Assembly (NCBI GenBank): GCA_030704615.1
Contig: CM060731.1
Span: 95,956,756 to 96,020,755, forward strand
DNA length: 64,000 bases
Direction of reading: 5' to 3'
Source of the DNA: Takakia lepidozioides
Taxonomy: Eukaryota; Streptophyta; Takakiopsida; Takakiales; Takakiaceae
Shown: piece by piece, positions 56,138 through 64,000 of the stretch
Numbering within the stretch: position 1 is the stretch's first letter
How the letters are laid out: each line of letters opens with the position of its first letter
Translations under genes and position numbers: made by a program
The notes under the pieces: generated by a model
The model's database searches: none
The model's input: only the letters and a program-made list of their open reading frames with translations
What the model was told of the DNA's origin: nothing

Positions 56138-57165
56138 GACTTTGTATGCATAAGCCCCCAGTCTGTGATGAAAGCTGTTTTCCCTTGGTCTTCTTCTGCC
56201 ACTTGCACTTGATTATAACCACTGAAGCCATCCATGAATGAGTACATCTCATGGCCTGCCACAGTGTCTAATACTGCTTCTGTGAATGGCAAAGGGAAAG
56301 GATCTTTCTTCGTACAAGCATTCAGCTTCTTATAGTTCACACATACTCTTAGTTTGCCATTCTTCTTGGGAACTATAACAATGGGTGACAACCAAGTTGT
56401 ATACTCTATTGGGTATATAAACTTAGCCTCAGCCAACTTCTTTATCTCTTCTCCAACCTTCTGTGCGTAGTTGGGATTCATTCTATACCTCGCCTGCTTG
56501 ATTGGTACTGACCCTGGTTCCAGTTCAATTTTATGCTGACAGACTTCAGGTGGTATCCCTTTTAGATCCTCATAGCTCCAAGCAAATACATCTCTGTATT
56601 TGATGAACAAGCTTTTAGCTTCTTCGAAGAATTCCGGCTCCAAATCAGCTCCTACTTTCACCATTCTCGGTTCCTCCTGAGTTCCCACATTTACTTCTCT
56701 CACCTGCTCATCAGCTGTGATTGTCCAACCAGTCACCACTTCATCCTGTAAGCTCACAGTGGCTGGTTCTTCTAGGATTTCTATCTCTCCCTCTTTCTTC
56801 ATAGAAATGTGGTGGGTAAAGCTGGTTTCCTCTTCAATTGGTGTTGCTGTCACTACACCACAGCAGATACCTCTCAAACAACTTAGGCTTTCCAGCCGCA
56901 TCTCTGCAACCTGCTCCCATTCTGGGTGTGCAGCAAATAGGGTAGCTTCCTGCTCCTCATCCAGTCCTCCCCTCCAGTCATACTCTCTGACTCCTCGAGG
57001 TCTTCTTGTAGCAGGTAATCTACTAGATTTCTTTGTGGTAATTTGTATCTCGTGCATCCCATTATGCACAGTTAGTAACTGAGAATTCCAGTCATGGAAT
57101 ACCCTTGCCTGTTTCAGCCACGGACGTCCCAATAATAAGGAGTAAGCCTCCATGACTTCATCCAT
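56092..57165 (-). CDS. pol: Pol of copy H: protease end and RT N-terminal half
   Basis: 357 codons. It starts with YSLLLGRPWLKQARVFHDWN, the usual post-protease segment, then an acidic linker. RT follows: IEYTTWLSPIVIVPKKNGKL, RVCVNYKKLNACTKKDPFPL, and motif A as YSFMDGFSGYNQVQVAEED with its catalytic Asp. The last about 20 codons are out of frame (HTKSCPLGFVMH is the shifted reading of the region before MPFGLCNAP). One base lost at about 56150 would explain the split from the next frame. Confidence 0.8.
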   Translation of the reverse strand: MDEVMEAYSLLLGRPWLKQARVFHDWNSQLLTVHNGMHEIQITTKKSSRLPATRRPRGVREYDWRGGLDEEQEATLFAAHPEWEQVAEMRLESLSCLRGICCGVVTATPIEEETSFTHHISMKKEGEIEILEEPATVSLQDEVVTGWTITADEQVREVNVGTQEEPRMVKVGADLEPEFFEEAKSLFIKYRDVFAWSYEDLKGIPPEVCQHKIELEPGSVPIKQARYRMNPNYAQKVGEEIKKLAEAKFIYPIEYTTWLSPIVIVPKKNGKLRVCVNYKKLNACTKKDPFPLPFTEAVLDTVAGHEMYSFMDGFSGYNQVQVAEEDQGKTAFITDWGLMHTKSCPLGFVMHQRPFRE

Positions 57166-57629
57166 TTTAATACAGTTACTGTGATCATAAAGATCATTTT
57201 CTGTATCTGTATCTTAACTCCTCTTATTAATCCCAATGGCTGTACACTTCTTTGATCTGCCATTGTTACTGTAAATGGGGCTGGTTTCATGTTACTTAGA
57301 CCAAGCTTCTTCCTTAATTGGTCTGTCATGATATTTACTCCAGAACCACCATCTATCAGTACATCAGTTAGTTCTGTGCTTCCAATTCTCAATTGGATTA
57401 CTGGCATAGAATCATCAAAGTCCATGACTGGTTCTCGCCCTTCCGGCTTCACATTATAACTGGTCACCTTGCTGTTCAGGTCTGTGTTTCCTGTCTCTTG
57501 GGCAATTCGATTGATTGCCTGATACAGCCTGTGCCTACAATAAGGTGCCACAGCTAATAGCTGTCCAATGGTAATTTCTGCTTTGGTCTGACATATTACT
57601 TCAGCCAAAGTCTCTTCATTACTTTGCAT
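57114..57629 (-). CDS. pol: Retropepsin region of copy H
   Basis: 171 codons. It holds TIGQLLAVAPYCRHRLYQAI, then DVLIDGGSGVNIMTDQLRKK with the likely active-site Asp93 (57351-57353; DGG in place of the commoner DTG/DSG, as seen in other plant Ty3/gypsy proteases), and LGLSNMKPAPFTVTM. The protein is in a different frame from both neighbours, with overlaps of about 35 and 50 bases, so the polyprotein is broken on both sides, or needs frameshifts, or the assembly has indels. Confidence 0.75.
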   Translation of the reverse strand: MQSNEETLAEVICQTKAEITIGQLLAVAPYCRHRLYQAINRIAQETGNTDLNSKVTSYNVKPEGREPVMDFDDSMPVIQLRIGSTELTDVLIDGGSGVNIMTDQLRKKLGLSNMKPAPFTVTMADQRSVQPLGLIRGVKIQIQKMIFMITVTVLKWMKSWRLTPYYWDVRG

Positions 57630-57952
57630 GTCTGCATCTTCTTTTTTCCTTTCTTCCTCACTCCCTCTTTTTCTCCATCCGAATCAGAGGAATCTGCCAC
57701 AGGAATATCCGTACTCTTTTGCATTTCCCTTATAGTATCTGCCACTTCCTTGTGCAGTTCCTTCTCATCCTTCCAAGTCTCTTCATCTTCAGGCATATCA
57801 TTGCCACTTCCAGTCTCATCTTCTTCCTCTTCTACTGGAGGTATTAGTTTGGCTTTACTTCTTGTTACTATCATTGTACTTACTTCTGGTACAACACATG
57901 GCCTAACCATGTGAGCTGCCACCACTGGGCCCTCATTCACAGGAGCTCTCAT
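57596..57952 (-). CDS. gag: Gag C-terminal segment of copy H
   Basis: Frame shifted relative to the main gag. It begins with MRAPVNEGPVVAAHMVRP and is preceded in the same frame by the third knuckle CYYCNQPGHRKAAC (57980-58021). It then has MIVTRSKAKLIPP and acidic sequence (EEEEDETGSG). It joins gag to the protease region. Confidence 0.6.
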   Translation of the reverse strand: MRAPVNEGPVVAAHMVRPCVVPEVSTMIVTRSKAKLIPPVEEEEDETGSGNDMPEDEETWKDEKELHKEVADTIREMQKSTDIPVADSSDSDGEKEGVRKKGKKKMQTCKVMKRLWLK

Positions 57953-57966
57953 CTCATTCTGGTGTC

Positions 57967-59916
57967 TTATCCAGAATGAACAGGCTGCCTTGCGATGTCC
58001 TGGCTGATTACAATAGTAACATAGCTCTTCACCATTGGGTCCTCGCCCTTGGTCTGGTCTTGGATTATTTCTATAATCCTGATTCCGGGCTGGTAATTCC
58101 CCCTTGGATTACCCTGATAGTTGCCTCTGGAATTTCCTTGGTAATTCCCTCTTGAATTACCTCTCCCTTCCATGCCATTGTTATAACCACCAGACCTACC
58201 ATAGTGGTCCTGATCATTGCTTCTTCTTGGCTGGGGCTGCACCTGATGCACCCTCACTTGCCTAGGTTCTCTTGCAGCTGTCCTTCTGTTGTAGTAACAA
58301 TTCTCAGTAGAATGGTTATCCATTTTACAGATAGTACAGTGTTTCTCCTTCATGTGGCATTCTGTAGTGGTATGGCCTTCATTCTGGCACTTTGCACACC
58401 ATACACCCTTCCTCCAATGTGTTGCAGCCTCTGTGGCATACTTCTTCAAGATTTCTTCCAATCTTTTCTCATAGTTATCCCTCTTCAACTTTTCCTTTCT
58501 CTTACTCTTTCTTTTTAGTTCTTGCTCTTCTTCTTCATCTGACTCATCTTCAGAGTCCTCATCTTCCTTTTTCTCTCTCCTGAGCATTCCCAATTGCTCA
58601 ATTCTGTTTGCAGTTTCAAATGCCTCCTCCACTGTATTATGGGGTAACATATCCACTTTCTTCTGCAACTCTGGTCTTAGTCCACTCACAAACCAAGTCT
58701 TCTGTAAACCGGGTGCTGGTACTGCAGCCAGCTTTTTCATCATCAATTCCATCTTCTCCATATACTCTTCAACAGTTTCATGCTTCTTCTGCTTCAGCTG
58801 TTGTAAACTTCCATACACTTCATCCTCAGTTTTACTTGTCCTGAACCTATTTCGAAATGCTGTATTCAAGCCATTCCAGGTTAGGAAATGATTATCAGGG
58901 AATCTTGCATACCATTCACTTGCTTTCTTGATAAGTGAACAAGGAAACAGTCTCATCTTGGCATCATCGCCATTCTCATTGTTCACTATACACATGTGCT
59001 CAAATTGGCTAATGTGTACATCGGGATCCCCTTTTCCTGAATATATTGGAAAGGGTGGTTTTGCCCGTGTTGGTTGTAACGCCATCTGTGGCCCTACCTT
59101 CTGCCCACTGACAGGTGCTGGCACCCTTGCTGGTGCTGGTCCTTCTGGACCTGTTGTTTTTGTGGTGGATCTTCCACCAAGTGGTGGCCCTTGAGCACTC
59201 CCTGCTTCTGGCCCCACGATATTCACAGTATTCCCAGCTTCAGTTGCACTACTTCCCACACTCCCTGTCCCCCCAGAGCCAGATCCAGGCAGCCCGCCTG
59301 ATCCCCCTGAGCCGACACCTTCGTTGGCCTGTGATCCAAGTGCTCCACTTGATCCAGGTCCAACGGGTTGGGATGTCCTGGTTGTAGTCTCAACCTCAGC
59401 TGTTGGGTCTACTTCTTCATATTCTTCCTCTTCCAATTTCTTCTCTCTGTTTTCATCCTCCAAGTTCTGCCCTTGGGTTTCTTCTTCACTCATGTAACTC
59501 AACTGTAATGGTGTTGGAGAGTCTGAACTCTCCGTTGGCTCTGCCACATCCTCATCTCCTTCTTCATCTTCTGCTTCAGAAACTGGAGTTCCTGCTTTTG
59601 GTGTTCCATGCCAACTCTTATCAAAGATTTCTGTCAAGTCTTTTATCCAAGGATGTACCTCAGATCTTTCACCTCGTGATTGATCTTCTTCCTGTACCAA
59701 TTCCCTTAATCTTTCTTGCAAAGAAACAGAAGGAGTGGCATCCAACTCTAGTTCTTCCGGTATAGGTGATGCACTTTTTGATCTTGATGGTGTGAGAGGT
59801 CCAGATGATTCCCCTATGTCTATTCCTCTCTCCCAAAGATATGGATAATTAGCTTTCAGATAGCTTTCTCTTTTTGATGAATATCTTTGTCGTCTAGCTT
59901 CTCTTTCATCACTCAT
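57967..59916 (-). CDS. gag: Gag of copy H, three CCHC knuckles in the full region
   Basis: 649 codons from MSDEREARRQRYSSKRESYL. Acidic Ser/Thr-rich N-terminal part (40-180), Gly/Ser/Pro linker (185-275), capsid core (about 286-445; KASEWYARFPDNHFLTW, then NTAFRNRFRTSKTEDE), Lys/Glu coil (446-492), knuckles CAKCQNEGHTTTEC (507-520) and CTICKMDNHSTENC (527-540), and RGNYQGN repeats (585-610). The final about 40 codons are a shifted reading; the true continuation, with the third knuckle, is in the next frame. The knuckles and RGN repeats would bind the RNA genome inside the particle. It is longer than usual for plant Ty3/gypsy Gag. Confidence 0.85.
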   Translation of the reverse strand: MSDEREARRQRYSSKRESYLKANYPYLWERGIDIGESSGPLTPSRSKSASPIPEELELDATPSVSLQERLRELVQEEDQSRGERSEVHPWIKDLTEIFDKSWHGTPKAGTPVSEAEDEEGDEDVAEPTESSDSPTPLQLSYMSEEETQGQNLEDENREKKLEEEEYEEVDPTAEVETTTRTSQPVGPGSSGALGSQANEGVGSGGSGGLPGSGSGGTGSVGSSATEAGNTVNIVGPEAGSAQGPPLGGRSTTKTTGPEGPAPARVPAPVSGQKVGPQMALQPTRAKPPFPIYSGKGDPDVHISQFEHMCIVNNENGDDAKMRLFPCSLIKKASEWYARFPDNHFLTWNGLNTAFRNRFRTSKTEDEVYGSLQQLKQKKHETVEEYMEKMELMMKKLAAVPAPGLQKTWFVSGLRPELQKKVDMLPHNTVEEAFETANRIEQLGMLRREKKEDEDSEDESDEEEEQELKRKSKRKEKLKRDNYEKRLEEILKKYATEAATHWRKGVWCAKCQNEGHTTTECHMKEKHCTICKMDNHSTENCYYNRRTAAREPRQVRVHQVQPQPRRSNDQDHYGRSGGYNNGMEGRGNSRGNYQGNSRGNYQGNPRGNYQPGIRIIEIIQDQTKGEDPMVKSYVTIVISQDIARQPVHSG

Positions 59917-59937
59917 GTCCCATGTCTTTCATTTCTT

Positions 59938-60633
59938 TTAATGTGGCAATAACCAAAACTCTCTTCTGTAATATCTCTCGTATATGCCTGGATTTCTTTC
60001 AAGCTTCAATGCACCCTTGGCTATACTTGAAGTCTCCGTTACCATATAACCATATGGCAAACAAGTCTGAAAAGCTGTTCTTGGTGTGAGTTTGATCCAC
60101 AAAATATCCTTTGGAATCCAATTCTTTACCAGTACAAGCTCTTCATGCATATGAGTATAAACATTCACCTTTCTTTCTTCCCAGCCTTCAAACTCTACTC
60201 GTTTAATGGATAGCAACGCTATCACATAAACTAATGTTGGTAACCAACGTGCTCTTCCTCTACAGGCTACCTGATAAATCTTTATCACTCCTTTCTCCAG
60301 ACCCCATTCTGGATCAGCATCATGCACTCGTTTAAGAATATTTTCTTTACATCCGTCTGGCAATTCCAAGAACCTTTGAAAGAATTGTTTGGACAATCTT
60401 TCTTCCTTCGTTCCACAGGGAATTTGATTCACTTCAAATTCTTTAATGGTCCAACCACCATGATCCCACCAGATGCCTGTCACATCTGGTTGTTCATGTC
60501 CCAGGTCCCCAGTATGGTCGCCAAATGTCGCGCGGCTTTTACTCACCCATCCCTTCGCTATCCGAGGCGGAAACTCCAAGATAGAAGAGTTGGAAATCTC
60601 TAAGTACTCAGCCCGCGCAGAACAATCAGTCAT
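59938..60633 (-). CDS. ORF1 of copy H: 231-aa protein starting inside the LTR
   Basis: The same ORF as in copy A, undamaged. ATG at 60631-60633, inside the LTR; the frame crosses the LTR end at 60526 and the PBS. Conserved parts: DHGGWTIKEFEVNQIPCGT, RFLELPDGCKENILKRV, RARWLPTLVYVIALLSIKR, TAFQTCLPYGYMVTETSS, NPGIYERYYRREFWLLPH. No known domain; one modest hydrophobic segment. The gag ATG follows 21 bases after the stop, close enough for reinitiation or a fused origin. Confidence 0.65.
   Translation of the reverse strand: MTDCSARAEYLEISNSSILEFPPRIAKGWVSKSRATFGDHTGDLGHEQPDVTGIWWDHGGWTIKEFEVNQIPCGTKEERLSKQFFQRFLELPDGCKENILKRVHDADPEWGLEKGVIKIYQVACRGRARWLPTLVYVIALLSIKRVEFEGWEERKVNVYTHMHEELVLVKNWIPKDILWIKLTPRTAFQTCLPYGYMVTETSSIAKGALKLERNPGIYERYYRREFWLLPH
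60506..60523 (-). other. Primer binding site of copy H
   Basis: TGGCGACCATACTGGGGA on the minus strand, two bases after the LTR end at 60526. The complement starts with CCA-end tRNA sequence; probably tRNA-Arg by analogy with Tat/Ogre elements. Confidence 0.75.
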
Positions 60634-61588
60634 GACCTACAGCTAGTGTATCATGGGGGTGTTTCCTATTTGTTTCCTTTTCCGCATTCATCTTAGCTAC
60701 CTTACCATTGATAATTAAGTATCAGTTTGCTTCATCAATTTATCGGTTTCCTTAACTCCTCCATTCAATCCACAGCTTCACTCAGATCTCTCTACACAGT
60801 GTGATTGTATCGTATAAGTATCAGATTATGATTTATCAGGTATCAGGCCGAAGCCATTATGTCTCTAATCTGCTCTACAATATCACTCTAGCTTTGCATA
60901 TAACAAGCATCTACTAATCCTCTTTCTCCTTCATCGTGCTCTCCGATCTCCGCTCCCGCCTGTCTCCGAAGTCCTCCCGAATAATGATTTCCTTCCTATT
61001 CCCCGTTCTTCCCTTTATCCTCCTATCCGCGGTTCTAACCGTTTCCCTCTCTAACCGTCGTATGTGAACTAACATGTTCCCTTCACTGGTGTTGTTCCCC
61101 ACAGTCGTTCCCTGTCCTACTCTTCGTTCCCTATTATCGTGACAGCTGTGTCAAGCGGTGACTGGCTGTGTTTGGCTGTGTCGGGCTGTGACTGGCTGTG
61201 TGGGCTGTGCTGCTGTGACGACTGTGACGGGCTGTGTGGGCTGTGTGGGCTGTGTGGTGTGACGACTGTGACGGGCTGTGTTGGGCTGTGTGTGGGCTGT
61301 GTGACGGCTGTGTGGGTGTGTGGGCTGTGTGGGCTGTGACGACTGTGACGGGCTGTGTTGGCTGTGTGGGCTGTGGACGGCTGGTGGGCTGTGTGGGCTG
61401 TGACGACTGTGACGGGCTGTGTTGGCTGTGTGGGCTGTGACTGCTGTGTCGGCTGTGTGGGCTATGTAACCCCCTTCTACAGTGCGCTGCTGTCACCCTA
61501 AGGTTCCTGTTTGTCTCAGTCTGTGCAAAATTTAAGGGTACCCTACAGATCCCGTATAAGTGTCTAAGTCCCCTACAGTCCTCTAACA
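60526..61588 (-). repeat. 5' LTR of copy H
   Basis: 1063 bp, TGTCGCGCGGC to CCTCTAACA on the plus strand (TG...CA ends). The CTGTG-type array is at about 61139-61472. The ORF1 ATG is 105 bases from the PBS-side end. The following GATAT is the target duplication. Confidence 0.92.
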
Positions 61589-62386
61589 GATATCTCTAAG
61601 CACTCAGCCCGCCCTAAGAACAATCAGTCATGACCTGCAGCTAGTGATCATGGTGTGCCTCCTATTTGATTCGTTCCTGCCTCATGTATCAATTTACCTA
61701 CTGTATATACTAAAGAAATCAGATTGCTTCAGTATCTACAAGTTCCAGTTAATCATGCATTCATCCACAGCTTCTTTCGTGTCTCTCTACACAGTATGTT
61801 TGTATCGATTCAGTATCGGTTAAGATGAATCATGTATCTGCCTATGCCATGGTGTCTCTATTCTAGCATTCTATATAATCTACACTTGCATTGACTAAGC
61901 CTCCATCAAGTCATCATCTCTCTTCAACTGTTTCCCGCTCTTCGTACGTATTCCCTCTCCTGAACCAAGTCGCCCTCCTCCGAAGTGATCCCCTTCCCGT
62001 TGCCGCCCTCCTAATCTACCCGCAAGCTGTTCTAACCACCTAACTAATAACTGTTCACCATTGAAGTAACACGTTCCCTCTGCAGACGTCGTTCCCTCAC
62101 AGTCGTTCCCTGTTAATGATAACTGTTCCTGTTACTGTGACAGGTTGTGTCAAGCTGTGCCGAGATCGGGACTAGCTGTGTAAAGCTGGTGTGTGTCGGG
62201 CTGTGTGAAGCTGTGTCGGGCTGTGATAGACTGTGACGGGCTGTGACTGGCTGTGTCGGGCTGTGTGACCCCCCTAAAGCCTGCTCCTGCCACCCCTAAG
62301 GCTCCTGTTGGTCTCAGTCTGCGCAAAAATTAAGGGTACCCCACAGAACCCATAAAAGCGTCTAAGTCCCAAGCAGCCCTCTAACA
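61589..62386 (-). repeat. Main part of the 5' LTR of copy G, right of the insertion of H
   Basis: Starts with GATATCTCTAAG, the continuation of the LTR piece at 48782-48854, and ends CCCTCTAACA at 62386. It resembles the LTR of copy C. The array (62140-62265) is short. The sum of both pieces minus the duplication is about 866 bp. Confidence 0.8.
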
Positions 62387-62389
62387 ACC

Positions 62390-62760
62390 TCCATCCCAAC
62401 CCTCTGCCCTCCCTCGCTGCATCTGTTTATTGAAGGAAAAAAAGGGCAAGTGAGACATGGAATGGTGGGGAAGGGAGAGAGAGAAACAGCCTGCTCCCAG
62501 CCCCCTCACCTCCAACCCAACCCTCATCCCTCACTATATACATCTGTTCATGGAAGGGAAAAAAAAAATAGGGGGAGCAGCAGGGTGGGGATGGGAGAGA
62601 GCAAGAAAACAGTGAGCGTGGACAGCTGACCCAGAGCCCAACGCCCTGCCCTCCCTCTCTGCATCTCTTTATTGAAGGGAAAAAAAAGAAGAAGAGGGAG
62701 AATGTACCCATACGACGTGGGTTGCCGTACTGAAGGTAGGTTCTGGCCATTGACCCCACG
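62390..62760. repeat. Tandem repeat with a period of about 120 bp, three units
   Basis: CCCTCCCTCGCTGCATCTG at 62408, CATCCCTCACTATATACATC at 62525 and CCCTCCCTCTCTGCATCTC at 62648, each followed by TTNATNGAAGG and a run of A, then a GGGGANGGGAGAGAG stretch. Divergent copies; no protein role. Confidence 0.65.
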
Positions 62761-63519
62761 CCCAGTTTGATGGCAAACCAAAGGGACAGAACCTACCTTT
62801 GAGGGGGGCTAACATTCGAGTTGAAGACTTACCTTCATACATAGAATTGACCCAGGTTTTCCAGAGATTCTCTACAAAGCATCAATCTGTTGTGTGTGAT
62901 TTGCCCAAAAACTAGCAGGGCTCAGAGGGCCTGGGGTTTTGGCTCAGCCTCGAAACTTTCAAAGTTTGTAAACAGTGGTACTGGCACAATTCCCTTAGTG
63001 GATTAAGAGAGAGAGTGTCTCTTTGGTGAGAGAACCCCGGAAGGTGTACCATAAAATGAATATTGTCTTCAAGTTGCCCTCACAACAGGCAATTGCACTC
63101 TCCCTTTCCTCTCTGTTTCTGTTTGCTGTTCAAAGGTAGGCTTCCTTCCCTGAGTTTAAATTTCAGTATACTGCCGTGAGAGGGTACAACCTGCAGGTCA
63201 TCAAATGCCAAACTCCCTCATGTCACAGACTGGAAAGAACTTGCGGAAAGTGCTTTGCCTAACTTCATTTTCATTAGACAACTTCATGGCAACAGACATG
63301 GCTTTGGACACTACAGCCTGTAAATGAAAATGATTACCAGTAGGGTCAAGACTTCCAGATCCACATCCACGTCCTTGAGATTCTCTTCTGCCAGGTCTTA
63401 GCGGGTTTGACAGGGCGGTTCTGTTTCCAAGATGGAGAGTCCATTAACTTATGATATCTGGTGTTGGACATATGTTGCAGCTGACCCCACCATGACGTTA
63501 TCCTCTAGCCCCCAAAGAT
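62761..63519. other. Interval without a clear gene, possibly the LINE 3' region
   Basis: No strong ORF. Minus-strand reading near 63170-63310 (SKAMSVAMKLSNENEVRQ) could be the decayed C-terminal part of the LINE to the right. Nothing else recognised. Confidence 0.3.
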
Positions 63520-63998
63520 AAAACTATGTCTTCGCACAATCAATCAACTCCTGGAAATTGGTGGGAGTCTCCCCTATACCTACGAAGACATCTGCAAACA
63601 TAAGGGCTGCTATGGTGCTACCACCCACCCTTAACCCAAATCCCTGACTTTTGACATCCTACAGAAGTTCATTCATGACAACATTGAAGAGCAAAGGGTG
63701 GAGAGTGCAGCCTTGAGCTACACCTTGGTCTATGTGAAAGAAGTTGGACTTCTGTCCATTAACAGTGACACAACTTTTGGTTGTGAGCGTGTGAGCATAC
63801 AAGTTGTGGGAACTCTCCACATCTTCCTTGATCCGACAAGACCAGAGGCGGAAGCCATAGGCCATGTCTCCAGACTATGTCATAAGCCTCTTTGTCACCC
63901 AAGAAAAAACATATGTGGGTTTCCCTTGTTTTTCCCTTACCAGCATAATCTGGCTTAGAGTGAATATATGATACACACAGCCCCTGTTTCGGCAACAT
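63520..63998 (-). pseudogene. Non-LTR (LINE) reverse transcriptase, decayed
   Basis: Minus strand. DKEAYDIVWRHGLW (about 63860-63905) matches the motif A region, with the leading LD changed to LG. After a frame change: SCVTVNGQKSNFFHIDQG and VAQGCTLHPLLFNVVMNELL (63659-63760), the typical block B of LINE RTs. Then after a stop, GFGLRVGGSTIAALMFADVF (63560-63620), where the catalytic FADD box has become FADV, and FQELIDCA. There are two frames and at least one stop within 480 bp, and the catalytic Asp is lost. It runs off the window to the right. Confidence 0.75.
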
Positions 63999-64000
63999 CC

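Larger units (their letters stand above)
48855..61588 (-). mobile_element. Ty3/gypsy copy H: youngest, both LTRs, GATAT target duplication
   Basis: 12.7-kb minus-strand element with LTRs at 60526-61588 (5') and 48855-49917 (3'). GATAT lies at 48850-48854 and at 61589-61593, outside both LTRs, which is the expected 5-bp integrase footprint. It landed inside the 5' LTR of copy G. The internal order is PBS, ORF1, gag, protease, RT, RNase H, integrase, 30-bp array, ORF3. The junction ORF3/3' LTR at 49917 is a deletion: the ORF3 end, the hairpin, the PPT and the first bases of the LTR are missing. Confidence 0.92.

Noticed and set aside
62427-62781. Minus-strand ORFs rich in Phe, Ser and Pro
   Set aside because: They overlay the 120-bp tandem repeat and its A/T runs.

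Overview
The window is eukaryotic nuclear DNA from a green-lineage genome. It shows Athila/Tat-type Ty3/gypsy retrotransposons, GT...AG exon patterns, an AATAAA site and a retroelement carrying a cytosine methyltransferase. A charophyte alga such as Chara is my best guess from the style of the elements; this is an inference. There is no bacterial operon, tRNA, rRNA or CRISPR array that I can support.

Most of the window is copies of one unusual Ty3/gypsy family. Reconciling the copies gives this plan: LTR of about 0.9-1.06 kb carrying a degenerate tandem array; PBS two bases after the LTR; ORF1 that opens inside the LTR; gag with three CCHC knuckles; protease; RT with FLDD; RNase H; DDE integrase with a GPY module; an internal 30-bp tandem array; a very large extra ORF3 with a long coiled coil; a small hairpin; a polypurine tract; LTR. 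Copies: A (1-4400, minus, 5' part), B (4401-8728, plus, 3' part), C (9321-10563, minus, 5' end), D (10728-15071, plus, divergent 3' part), E (15997-29764, plus, nearly complete, with solo LTR F nested at 23206-24254), G (42490-48854 plus 61589-62386, minus, old, pol deleted), H (48855-61588, minus, youngest, with GATAT target duplications, inserted inside the 5' LTR of G).

Between E and G is a less repetitive island (29765-42490). It holds a fragment of an FCP1/NIF-type HAD phosphatase, a multi-exon gene resembling a beta-class DNA methyltransferase (about 30.4-34.2 kb) interrupted by a 1.44-kb foldback element, a Tnp1-like fragment, a cluster of CACGTG motifs, a second Ty3/gypsy lineage encoding a C5 cytosine methyltransferase upstream of RT-RNase H (36195-39175), and an unrecognised minus-strand gene fragment. 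The right edge has a 120-bp tandem repeat and a decayed non-LTR (LINE) reverse transcriptase.

Most reading frames are broken. Frame changes are frequent and some may be assembly indels. The in-frame stops are strongly biased to CAG->TAG, as expected if the copies were methylated at CHG sites. The most interesting items are the C5-methyltransferase retroelement, the ORF3 family, the hybrid ORF made by nesting of H in G, and the foldback element sitting at intron-like boundaries.
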